A DNA stretch of 44,606 nt from JBDRHL01 sp043816955 (GTDB lineage Bacteria; Planctomycetota; Phycisphaerae; Sedimentisphaerales; CAYZTY01), in the NCBI GenBank assembly GCA_043816955.1, contig JBDRHL010000102.1, positions 1-44,606 on the forward strand, in the 5' to 3' direction. This document shows, in pieces, positions 38,417 to 44,606 of this stretch (within the stretch, counting starts at the first letter, position 1; each line of letters starts with the position of its first letter). Under the pieces are notes generated by a model. The model searched no databases. It was not told the origin of the DNA and saw only the letters and a list, made by a program, of their open reading frames with translations. Made by a program: the position numbers and the translations under genes.

Positions 38417-39307
38417 ATGGCAATAACAGCAAAACAATTAAAACGGCGTAAGAATCATATCGGGTCGTCTGATATGTTGGCTGTGTTGGGTGGTGATATT
38501 TACAAGTCAGCGTTTGATGTATTTTTGGAAAAGACCGGCCAGTTGACAGAGCAAAAAGAAAACAAGCAGATGTTCGCTGGCACCATGTTCGAGTCGGGCG
38601 TGTTGGATTATGCTGAGCAGATGCTTGGTAAATTGAAGCGTAACCAACGACGTATAGCACCTGATGGATTGCCGATAGCCTCCAATACCGATGCGATGGT
38701 TGTTTCGGATGGCAGCCCGGTTGATGCTAAAACAAGCGGATTGTTCGGCCCGCTCAATAAAGACTGGGGTGAACCGGGGACTGACGAGATACCTAATTAC
38801 GTCATTGTTCAGGCACAGACTCATATATTATGTTGCCGGTCCGATGTCTGTTATATCCCTGCTTTCCTTGCCGGCAGAGGATTTCAGATGTTTATTGTCC
38901 ATTACAACGAAAGGCTGATACAGATGATACGGGAAGAGGCGGTGAAGTTCTGGGAATATGTTAAGGCTGTTCAGCCGCCACCTGATACGCAGCCGACAAT
39001 GCGGGCGATTTCTCGTATGATTCGGGAACCTGACAAGATTATCAACATACCGAATGAGCCTGTCGAATTGTGGCAAAAGACGAAAGAGATTAAAAAAATT
39101 GCCGTGTTGGCAGAAAAGATAGCACAGAAAAAGGTGCTTGCCCTACTTGGTGACGCTGAGGTTGGCCAGTCTGAGGCAGGCACGGTAACATACAAAGAAC
39201 AATCAAGAAAAGAATACACGGTAAAATCAACTACTTTCAGGGTGGCACGGCTGAGTAATGTCAAGGCGCTGCCGGCTGCGTTGGGGCTTGCTTTAGGTAT
39301 GGATTAG
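38417..39307 (+). CDS. YqaJ-type recombination exonuclease, 296 aa
   Basis: A lambda-exonuclease-fold protein. IGSSDMLAVLGG (15-26) matches the N-terminal IGGSD-type motif, MFESGVLDYAEQ (57-68) supplies the early glutamate, SNTDAMV (89-95) holds D92, PVDAKTS (101-107) gives the D-A-K of the D-(D/E)XK centre, and VQAQTH (131-136) is the conserved Gln segment. It chews 5' ends of double-stranded DNA to give 3' tails for the annealase. ATG 38417 follows AAGGAAATAAT. RecT is two genes downstream, the usual partner. Confidence 0.85.
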   Translation: MAITAKQLKRRKNHIGSSDMLAVLGGDIYKSAFDVFLEKTGQLTEQKENKQMFAGTMFESGVLDYAEQMLGKLKRNQRRIAPDGLPIASNTDAMVVSDGSPVDAKTSGLFGPLNKDWGEPGTDEIPNYVIVQAQTHILCCRSDVCYIPAFLAGRGFQMFIVHYNERLIQMIREEAVKFWEYVKAVQPPPDTQPTMRAISRMIREPDKIINIPNEPVELWQKTKEIKKIAVLAEKIAQKKVLALLGDAEVGQSEAGTVTYKEQSRKEYTVKSTTFRVARLSNVKALPAALGLALGMD

Positions 39308-39316
39308 ATATACTAA
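39288..39316 (+). repeat. Direct repeat, downstream copy
   Basis: TTGCTTTAGGTATGGATTAG continuing to ATATACTAA; see the copy at 38378-38407. This copy spans the last residues (LALGMD) and stop of the exonuclease gene. The two copies flank the gene at a distance of 910 bases. Confidence 0.65.
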
Positions 39317-39329
39317 ATGGGAACTTTTG

Positions 39330-39344
39330 GAAACTAAAACTTTA
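39330..39344 (+). repeat. 15-base leader repeat, first copy
   Basis: GAAACTAAAACTTTA lies 18 bases before the start of the 92-residue gene and recurs exactly at 39644-39658 before recT. Both copies are followed by a purine-rich ribosome binding site and an ATG within 32 bases, so they are repeated gene leaders. Confidence 0.6.
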
Positions 39345-39361
39345 GAGAAAGGGATATAATT

Positions 39362-39640
39362 ATGAGTAAATTAGAACAAGCGTTAGAAGTGTCCGCCTTA
39401 ACACGGATTATCGTGGACATGCAAGAAAAAAAGAAACGTCTTGAGCAACTTAACAAATATGATCACGAAGAACCAGATCCCAGACAGGCTTTTTTTGTCG
39501 AGTTTGGTGGCAGAAGTACACATGTTAAATACTTTCCAAACAATAATGACATTGGTGATGAAATTACTGCATTTTTTGTCGAACTGTTCGGACAACTTGA
39601 AGCGGAGGCTGAAAAAACATTATCAAAATTGCTGGCTTAA
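39362..39640 (+). CDS. Small hypothetical protein between exonuclease and RecT, 92 aa
   Basis: ATG 39362 follows AGAAAGGGA. The product starts with a helix (LEQALEVSALTRIIVDMQEK), then a charged linker, a small beta part (FFVEFGGRSTHVKYF) and a C-terminal helix (EITAFFVELFGQLEAEAEK). No known family. Being between the exonuclease and the annealase and sharing the leader of recT, it may be an accessory of the recombination complex. Confidence 0.6.
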   Translation: MSKLEQALEVSALTRIIVDMQEKKKRLEQLNKYDHEEPDPRQAFFVEFGGRSTHVKYFPNNNDIGDEITAFFVELFGQLEAEAEKTLSKLLA

Positions 39641-39643
39641 CTT

Positions 39644-39658
39644 GAAACTAAAACTTTA
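39644..39658 (+). repeat. 15-base leader repeat, second copy
   Basis: Exact second copy of GAAACTAAAACTTTA, followed by ACAAGGAG and ATG 39676 of recT. Confidence 0.6.
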
Positions 39659-39675
39659 ACACAAGGAGATAAGTA

Positions 39676-40764
39676 ATGGGAACACTGGTAGTTCAAGACA
39701 GAGACACGCTCAAAGACTTAGTGACAAGAGCCAAAGGAAGTTTGGCTGATATGTTACCAAAACATCTTACTGTTGATCGGGTGATGAAAATGGCGCTCGT
39801 GGCTGCGTCGAGGCAGCCAAAACTGTTTGAGTGTACAAAAGAATCGTTTTTACAGGCGATTATGAAATCGTCCGAATTAGGTCTCGACTTCACCGGGACG
39901 CTTGGCAGTGGCTATCTCGTGCCGTATTTTAACAGCAGACTCAAAGCATACGAATGTCAGTTCATACTTGGCTACAAGGGTATGATCGAGTTGGCGATGC
40001 GTTCTGGTAAGGTCAAGAAGATTAACTCGCAAGTCGTATTTGTAAATGACAAGTTTAAATACGTCGAGGGGTTAAATCCGATACTTGAACACGAACCACA
40101 GATTGACGGTGATAGAGGTGCGTTCAGGTGTGTTTATGCGGTGGTTCATATTGAGGGGACAGAGCCACAGATTGAGGTTATGACCAAAGATCAGATTGAG
40201 GGGATTAAGGCACGCAGCAAAGCAAGTTCGGGCCCATGGGTAACTGATTACAACCAAATGGCTCGTAAGACGGTTATACGCAGGGTGTTTAATTACATAC
40301 CAAGTAGTGTTGAATTACAGCGGGGAACAGAGATAGACCAGGAGTTTGATGATAACATCAATCTTAATCCTGAGCCGTTGCCTGATGACAAAGAAGATAC
40401 CGATACCCGTACGAAAACAGAGCGACTTGCCGATGAATTAGACGAAGCCGAACGAAGCAAAGGCGTTAACAAAGCGATTGATAAGGCCAAAAAGACCACA
40501 AAGACCGAAGATGATATTTTGACACCTGAACAGCGGCGGTTGAGTCTCACACAAGACGCTATGACGATGGTATGTAAAATGCACGGTAAAGACGGCTTGA
40601 ATGGTATCAAAGACGCTCTTATGACATATTCGGTTTATACAGACGAAACCGGCAAAGAACACGTCGTCGACACCCTTGAGGGAATTACCGACGATGACTG
40701 GCTCGGCCGTATTTACGACAAAATCTGTACGTCTTACAATTTATGGGTGGAGAACAGTGGATAA
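39676..40764 (+). CDS. recT: RecT single-strand annealing protein, 362 aa
   Basis: The conserved RecT core is clear at about 68-120: LGLDFTGTLGSGYLVPYF, then ECQFILGYKGMIELAMRSGK with the LGYKG..ELA.RSG signature. A second conserved block PWVTDYNQMARKTVIRRV lies near 196-213. RecT pairs complementary single strands created by the neighbouring exonuclease. The C-terminal 100 residues are an acidic, Thr/Asp-rich linker (DDKEDTDTRTKTERLADE) plus an extra domain, longer than the usual 270-residue RecT. Start ATG 39676 has AAGGAG. The end overlaps dnaB. Confidence 0.92.
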   Translation: MGTLVVQDRDTLKDLVTRAKGSLADMLPKHLTVDRVMKMALVAASRQPKLFECTKESFLQAIMKSSELGLDFTGTLGSGYLVPYFNSRLKAYECQFILGYKGMIELAMRSGKVKKINSQVVFVNDKFKYVEGLNPILEHEPQIDGDRGAFRCVYAVVHIEGTEPQIEVMTKDQIEGIKARSKASSGPWVTDYNQMARKTVIRRVFNYIPSSVELQRGTEIDQEFDDNINLNPEPLPDDKEDTDTRTKTERLADELDEAERSKGVNKAIDKAKKTTKTEDDILTPEQRRLSLTQDAMTMVCKMHGKDGLNGIKDALMTYSVYTDETGKEHVVDTLEGITDDDWLGRIYDKICTSYNLWVENSG

Positions 40765-42082
40765 AATCAACAAAATCCCTCCACAGTCATTAGAGGCTGA
40801 GCAGTGTACGCTCGGTTCGATAATACTCGACAGCGAGTTGGAATACACGCCAGACATCATGGCGCTGCTGGTTTGTGATGACTTTTATACCATGCCACAT
40901 CAAGCCGCATTCAGGGTTATGCAACGTATGTATAACTCGAACCGTCCGATAGACATCGTTACGCTGCGGGATGAACTAAAAAGTGCGGGTAAGTTCGATG
41001 AGGACGGGAAAAACCCGGACATGCTGAATGTTGCCACTTTATCTGACTTAATTTACGATTTACCGTCCGCTACGAACGCAATATATTACGCCCAGACAGT
41101 CAAAGACAAAGCCGTGCTGCGTAATATAATCAGAACATGTGGCAAAGCAATCGACAAAGCATTCGAGCCGATGGACGACGTAAATCAATTCACCGACAAG
41201 TTAGAGGCTGATATTCACCAGATAGCCAAACAGCATAAAACAGATGGCTTGGTTATGCTCGGCGACATCGTGCAACCGATTGTGGAGGAGATATTGCAAC
41301 GGACTGAAGTGCGGCTGACTACCGGCCTGCCTACTGGGATTATGTTACTTGACAGTATAACAAACGGTATGCATCCGGGTGAAATGATTATTATTGCAGG
41401 CAGGCCGTCGATGGGTAAGACGGCTTTAGCTATGAACATCGCTGGGTATGTTGCGATAGACCTTGATAGGCCAGTTGGGATATTCTCACTTGAGATGAAC
41501 AAAGTGGATTTAGCCAGACGTATGTTATCCAGTGTTGGCGGGTTTGAGCATGAATCGCTGAAAAACAGAGTGGCTTCGGAAACGACAAAAGCACAAATCC
41601 AGGAATGCTGCCAACGGTTATCTCAAACAAAGATGGTGCTGGATATGTCATCTACACTTAACCCGATAGAGCTGCGTAGCCGAGCAAGGGCGATGCAGCG
41701 CAAGCATGGTGTAGAATTGATAGTTATTGATTATGTGCAACTCATGGATACACCGGAGTACTATAAGAAGAGAGCAGAAGTGGTCAATGATATATCCCGC
41801 AGCATCAAGACGTTGGCTGGCGAATTGGGGATACCGATAATAGTCGTATGTCAGTTGAATCGCAAATCCGAAAGCAGGGACAGCAAACAGCCGATCATGT
41901 CAGACCTTAAGGAATCCGGCGGACTTGAAGAGGCAGCGGATAAGATTATAATGGTGTATCGGCCAAAGTATTACGGAAAATCAGAAACCGATGAGACCGA
42001 ACTGATTATCAGAAAGAACCGTAACGGCGAATTAGGTGCTGTTGAGGTTCGGTTTAACGGGGCAATGATGAGGTTTGAATAA
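40757..42082 (+). CDS. dnaB: Replicative DNA helicase, DnaB family, 441 aa
   Basis: The GTG at 40757 with GGAG at 40749-40752 is the start; it overlaps the recT end by 8 bases. The N-terminal domain (PPQSLEAEQCTLGSIILD) is the DnaB-specific helical domain, and the RecA-like core has Walker A AGRPSMGKTALA (214-225), Walker B LIVIDYVQLMD (321-331) and DLKESGGLEEAADKIIMVYR (383-402). The hexamer unwinds DNA at the fork. It is followed in overlap by a helicase-loader-like gene, so the phage carries its own fork assembly genes. Confidence 0.93.
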   Translation: MDKINKIPPQSLEAEQCTLGSIILDSELEYTPDIMALLVCDDFYTMPHQAAFRVMQRMYNSNRPIDIVTLRDELKSAGKFDEDGKNPDMLNVATLSDLIYDLPSATNAIYYAQTVKDKAVLRNIIRTCGKAIDKAFEPMDDVNQFTDKLEADIHQIAKQHKTDGLVMLGDIVQPIVEEILQRTEVRLTTGLPTGIMLLDSITNGMHPGEMIIIAGRPSMGKTALAMNIAGYVAIDLDRPVGIFSLEMNKVDLARRMLSSVGGFEHESLKNRVASETTKAQIQECCQRLSQTKMVLDMSSTLNPIELRSRARAMQRKHGVELIVIDYVQLMDTPEYYKKRAEVVNDISRSIKTLAGELGIPIIVVCQLNRKSESRDSKQPIMSDLKESGGLEEAADKIIMVYRPKYYGKSETDETELIIRKNRNGELGAVEVRFNGAMMRFE

Positions 42083-42438
42083 TGAAAACACTATTCGGCG
42101 ACGACAATTCTAAGACGGTGGCAGAGGCAGCTATAGCAGCACGGTTCAATCGGTTCTGGGCTGTATATCCGAGAAGGGTGGCTATAGGTAACGCAAAGAA
42201 AGTGTGGGCTAAAATCAAACCTGATGATAATCTGACGCAGAAAATGATAACCGCTATCGGAAAACAGGCAATGGCGCATGGGTGGTATCGAGATAAGAAG
42301 TTCTGCCCGCACCCTGCAACATGGTTGAACGCCGAGCGGTGGAATGATGAAGTCGAGAAACCGGCTTCTGACCTTAGCCAACAATATGCGGTATTGACAA
42401 CCGAAGATATGAAGCGTAAAAGGGACGAAGTATTTTAA
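42082..42438 (+). CDS. Phage replication protein / helicase-loader-like, 118 aa
   Basis: Starts in the dnaB stop as TAATG. FNRFWAVYPRRVAIGNAKKV (22-41) and CPHPATWLNAERWNDE (about 75-90) form a pattern shared by the C-terminal domains of many phage replication initiators and DnaT/loader-like proteins, which contact DnaB or bind single strands. The usual N-terminal helix-turn-helix domain is missing, so this is either a stand-alone version or a short family member. Coupling to dnaB supports a role at helicase loading. Confidence 0.7.
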   Translation: MKTLFGDDNSKTVAEAAIAARFNRFWAVYPRRVAIGNAKKVWAKIKPDDNLTQKMITAIGKQAMAHGWYRDKKFCPHPATWLNAERWNDEVEKPASDLSQQYAVLTTEDMKRKRDEVF

Positions 42439-42486
42439 TTTTTTTATTCAGGGATGATGGCGACTGAGCATGGATGCTTTACTTCC

Positions 42487-42527
42487 GTGGCCCGTGATGG
42501 TTACATTCCTTTCCTGTTGCGGGCCAC
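42487..42527 (+). other. Intergenic hairpin ahead of a GAAAGGG ribosome binding site
   Basis: GTGGCCCG (42487-42494) pairs with CGGGCCAC (42520-42527) around a 25-base loop, followed by CTATTTTGAAAGGG and ATG 42549. There is no T tract after the stem. The layout (a long helix then TATTTTGAAAGG) repeats that of the left-end elements E1 and E2, with different bases. Confidence 0.5.
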
Positions 42528-42548
42528 CTATTTTGAAAGGGTAAAATA

Positions 42549-42770
42549 ATGACTTGGCGAGAGCATTGCAAACCTATAATAGCCAACATTATTAACACTA
42601 TTGGCAAAGATGACATGAAAACATTACGCAAAGCATTAAAAGAAGCATATCCATATGGCCAACGCAAGTGTTATCCGTATAAAACATGGTGTTCAGAAAT
42701 AAGAAGACAATTAAAATTAAATTATAAAGAAACTGAACAACCGCTTTTTAATAATTTGGAGAAGAAATAA
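42549..42770 (+). CDS. Small hypothetical protein, 73 aa
   Basis: ATG 42549 behind GAAAGGG. Mostly helical and basic (IANIINTIGKDDMKTLRKAL, YPYKTWCSEIRRQLKLN), with an acidic/Asn-rich end. No metal motif or membrane span. It is joined to the RusA gene by a TAATG overlap. Possibly a small DNA- or protein-binding accessory of replication. Confidence 0.6.
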   Translation: MTWREHCKPIIANIINTIGKDDMKTLRKALKEAYPYGQRKCYPYKTWCSEIRRQLKLNYKETEQPLFNNLEKK

Positions 42771-43204
42771 TGATTAAGTTCACTATATTAGGCAATCCGA
42801 TAGCACAAAAGCGACACAGATCTGTTCGGCGTGGCAATTTTATTGGCCAGTACGATCCGAGCTTACAGAATAAAGAGGATTTTCGTGCAACAATTCAGCA
42901 ATATGCGCCAAAGGAGTTATTGACCGGCCCGCTACGGATAGATATTGCGTGGTTTTTCGCACGGCCCAAAAGTCATTTTGGAACCGGCAAAAATGCTGGC
43001 AAACTGAAAGCGTCGGCGCATGAATACTGGCACACCAAGAAGCCGGACCGTGATAATCTCGACAAGTTCATACTGGATTCTCTGACTGGTGTATTTTTCA
43101 AGGATGATTCGATTGTCTGTGCTGGCGAGCTTGGTAAGTTTTGGGATGACTTTAATAAACCGCGTGTCGAAGTTAGTGTGTTTGAGTTAGATAGCGATGA
43201 ATGA
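42770..43204 (+). CDS. rusA: RusA-type Holliday junction resolvase, 144 aa
   Basis: PDRDNLDKFILDSL (92-105) and the following FFKDDSIVC (109-117) give the conserved acidic residues D93, D95 and D113 of RusA, which bind the metal. QKRHRSVR (13-20) is the basic N-terminal motif and GNPIAQKRHR the typical opening. Length is close to that of E. coli RusA (120) and other phage versions. It cuts four-way junctions formed during recombination-dependent replication, in line with the exonuclease and RecT upstream. The start overlaps the previous stop as TAATG. Confidence 0.9.
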   Translation: MIKFTILGNPIAQKRHRSVRRGNFIGQYDPSLQNKEDFRATIQQYAPKELLTGPLRIDIAWFFARPKSHFGTGKNAGKLKASAHEYWHTKKPDRDNLDKFILDSLTGVFFKDDSIVCAGELGKFWDDFNKPRVEVSVFELDSDE

Positions 43205-43394
43205 CTTCAAAAGCAATATAGACCAGGAATTACATATGCCCGTGCATATGGGGGCGGTAGAGCCTGAGACCGAGGTTAGGTGTTATTACTGTAATGCAGT
43301 TTTAACCGAAGCCGACGAGGTTACACACGAGACGGGCAAGCTGTCGCATACGCTCTGTTGTGAGCAGGAAATGGAGTCTCACAATGAATGTTAA
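43197..43394 (+). CDS. Small Cys-rich putative zinc protein, 65 aa
   Basis: Overlaps the end of rusA by 8 bases. CYYC (about 29-32) with a later CC pair and a final C (LCCEQEMESHNEC) makes a plausible zinc-binding knuckle of the ClpX- or DksA-like short type. The middle is acidic (LTEADEVTHETGKLSH). No ribosome binding site is needed if coupled. Function unknown. Confidence 0.55.
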   Translation: MNDFKSNIDQELHMPVHMGAVEPETEVRCYYCNAVLTEADEVTHETGKLSHTLCCEQEMESHNEC

Positions 43395-43644
43395 AGATAT
43401 TATAAAAGAGTATTTGGAGAAAAACGGCTACGATGGCCTATGCGGCGAAGGTTGCGGATGTAGGGTAGTCAACGACGAACTATTTATTATGTGCGAAGGG
43501 AGTTTTAACGATTGCGTCCCAGGATATTTGCATAAGTGTAAAAAAGCGGATTGCGGAGAATGTGAAGAATGGTGTCATGAAATTACGGATGGTTCGTGGC
43601 TGATGAAATCGGAAAAACCAAAGAAAGCAGGGATAGCGAAATGA
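43384..43644 (+). CDS. Cys-rich hypothetical protein, 86 aa
   Basis: ATG 43384 lies 11 bases before the upstream stop and follows ATGGAGTC. The longer frame from 43360 has no ribosome binding site. The sequence has ten Cys (CGEGCGCRVV, MCEGSFNDC, CKKADCGECEEWC), enough for two metal knuckles or several disulfides. Such density in a cytoplasmic phage protein favours zinc. Likely regulatory or host-interacting; no family recognised. Confidence 0.6.
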   Translation: MNVKDIIKEYLEKNGYDGLCGEGCGCRVVNDELFIMCEGSFNDCVPGYLHKCKKADCGECEEWCHEITDGSWLMKSEKPKKAGIAK

Positions 43645-43925
43645 AAATAACAATAGATGTTTCAGAAGAAAACGAAGGAACGGACAGTCCGTATTGGTTA
43701 ATTATAAACCCACGGCAAAACTTTCGTGTTGATGATCAATCCATACACGATATTGCTTCTATGATCACCGGCCCGTTCTTTAGCAGGGAAGCGGCCCAAT
43801 TATTTCTTAACGTGACGAGATATAATTTTGGAACAAACCCAAGAGTTTTTTGTGCAAGCGGTCACCCTTCAAGACAATATAGAGAGGCGTGGCGAAAAGC
43901 TGATAGAGAGAAATTAGGTGAGTGA
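43641..43925 (+). CDS. Hypothetical protein, 94 aa
   Basis: Begins with ATGA overlapping the previous stop. Mixed alpha-beta: MKITIDVSEENEGTDSPYWL, then VDDQSIHDIASMITGPFFSR and a basic C-terminal helix (REAWRKADREKLGE). The segment GPFFSREAAQLFL looks like the FxTREEA-helix seen in small proteins that read out as domain caps. Function unknown. Confidence 0.55.
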   Translation: MKITIDVSEENEGTDSPYWLIINPRQNFRVDDQSIHDIASMITGPFFSREAAQLFLNVTRYNFGTNPRVFCASGHPSRQYREAWRKADREKLGE

Positions 43926-44164
43926 TGGCTAAAATATGGTTAGCGAGAGATAAAAAATGGACTAATTTATACACTATACACATTGGCGAAAAACCCACCC
44001 TGAAGGACGACGCAATATACATAGGAAATATCGTAAGCTCGTTTGATGGAAAAGTGTTTCACTCAATACAAAAAAGAGTGAGGCTCAGAAGGGGCCAGTG
44101 CGTAGAGATTGCAAATATATTCATACACACAAAAGATGGACAAAAAAGGCATGAAAGGCGGTGA
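43925..44164 (+). CDS. Hypothetical protein, 79 aa
   Basis: ATG 43925 shares a base with the previous TGA (TGATG); GTG 43922 is an in-frame alternative. The product is basic and beta-rich (KIWLARDKKWTNLYTIHIGE, HSIQKRVRLRRGQCVEIANI). Basic, mostly strand-forming small protein; a nucleic-acid-binding role is possible but not shown by motif. Confidence 0.5.
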   Translation: MAKIWLARDKKWTNLYTIHIGEKPTLKDDAIYIGNIVSSFDGKVFHSIQKRVRLRRGQCVEIANIFIHTKDGQKRHERR

Positions 44165-44167
44165 ATA

Positions 44168-44380
44168 ATGTGTGGCTACGGAAACACTGAAGCGGAATGT
44201 GTAGCAAAAATAAACAGCTACAGAAACACCGACAGGCGTTGCACCTATCTGTTTACGTGCAAGCCTCTTGGCTATTGTTGGTCTTATGCGTGGCATATTG
44301 ACGATAAAACCTCAGACGAAGATATGGAAAAAATGTGTAAGGGCTGTGATATGTGGAAAGGCGTGGTGAGTGATGAGTGA
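44168..44380 (+). CDS. Small Cys-rich protein, 70 aa
   Basis: ATG 44168 follows AAAGGCGG. Cys residues lie at about 2, 11, 25, 31, 37, 57 and 60 (CTYLFTCKPLGYC, MCKGCDMW), suggesting a zinc knuckle at the C terminus. It ends in an acidic tail, overlapping the next gene by 8 bases. Function unknown. Confidence 0.55.
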   Translation: MCGYGNTEAECVAKINSYRNTDRRCTYLFTCKPLGYCWSYAWHIDDKTSDEDMEKMCKGCDMWKGVVSDE

Positions 44381-44606
44381 TAGAATTAAATGTATCAGAT
44401 GTGGTGCCGATAGCTATAATGTGTATGACAGAACTAGTCTTGCCGCCGAAATAATGGAAAGGAATAAAGAGTTGGCCGAACTCAAAGCCGAGAATATAAA
44501 GATTAGAAGTATGCTTGGTGATGAGTTCGATGATGTAGCGTGCGATAAGATACTGGCAAATACCGAAGAATTAACAAAAGAGAACACCGAACTCAAGGAC
44601 ATTCTG
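44373..44606 (+). CDS. Zinc-ribbon/coiled-coil protein, 5' end only
   Basis: ATG 44373 within the end of the previous gene, open to the right edge of the window (78 codons seen). CIRCGADSYN (7-16) is half of a zinc ribbon, followed by a coiled coil of Glu/Lys/Asn heptads (ERNKELAELKAENIKI, NTEELTKENTELKD). The C-terminal half lies outside the window. Same small Cys-rich type as its neighbours. Confidence 0.6.
   Translation, partial: MSDRIKCIRCGADSYNVYDRTSLAAEIMERNKELAELKAENIKIRSMLGDEFDDVACDKILANTEELTKENTELKDIL

Noticed and set aside
37791..38660. Long minus-strand frames over the G/T array
   Set aside because: They are open only because the array lacks the bases needed for stop codons on that strand; the product is repetitive Thr/Leu/Pro/His with no ribosome binding site.

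Overview
The window is almost certainly a tailed bacteriophage genome, or most of one. It reads as a podovirus-type virion: terminase large subunit, portal, scaffold, major capsid protein, adaptor, an 800-residue nozzle-like protein and three large internal/ejection proteins follow one another on the + strand, with no sheath, tube or baseplate genes. The host cannot be named. Promoters with TTGACA and TATACT/TAGTAT boxes, GGAG/GAAAGG ribosome binding sites and hairpin-T terminators indicate an ordinary bacterial host. No integrase of the tyrosine type, no repressor, no endolysin and no tRNA were recognised.

Layout. 1-2160: small + strand genes (zinc ribbons, a SEC-C protein, a ribbon-helix-helix protein) separated by a family of structured intergenic repeats whose outer helix ends just before a GAAAGGA ribosome binding site. 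2161-4301: a DUF115/MptE-Maf-like protein and a small partner. 4285-6978: a leftward block (serine recombinase, HNH-AP2 endonuclease with a hydrophobic leader peptide, and four small genes) driven by two near-consensus promoters. 7060-7984: a non-coding divergence region with direct repeats, palindromes, GCTTT iteron-like repeats and an alternating purine-pyrimidine tract, the best candidate for an origin or control region. 7985-33228: late virion genes. 33334-36916: accessory genes including a radical SAM/SPASM enzyme and a CgeB-like glycosyltransferase. 36913-44606: early recombination and replication genes behind a strong promoter and an attenuator-like leader: a conserved unknown protein, a 600-base G/T-rich degenerate repeat array, YqaJ-type exonuclease, RecT annealase, DnaB helicase, a helicase-loader-like protein, RusA resolvase and more small Cys-rich proteins.

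How it fits together. Exonuclease, RecT and RusA form a recombination set that feeds the DnaB-based replication set; the terminase and portal package the product. The small zinc-binding genes at both ends of the window look like one early cluster cut by the window boundary, consistent with a circularly permuted genome, but this is inference. The points most worth following are the covarying intergenic leader family at the left end, the overlapping alternative hairpins at 36949-37044, the G/T-rich array upstream of the exonuclease, and the radical SAM plus glycosyltransferase pair.
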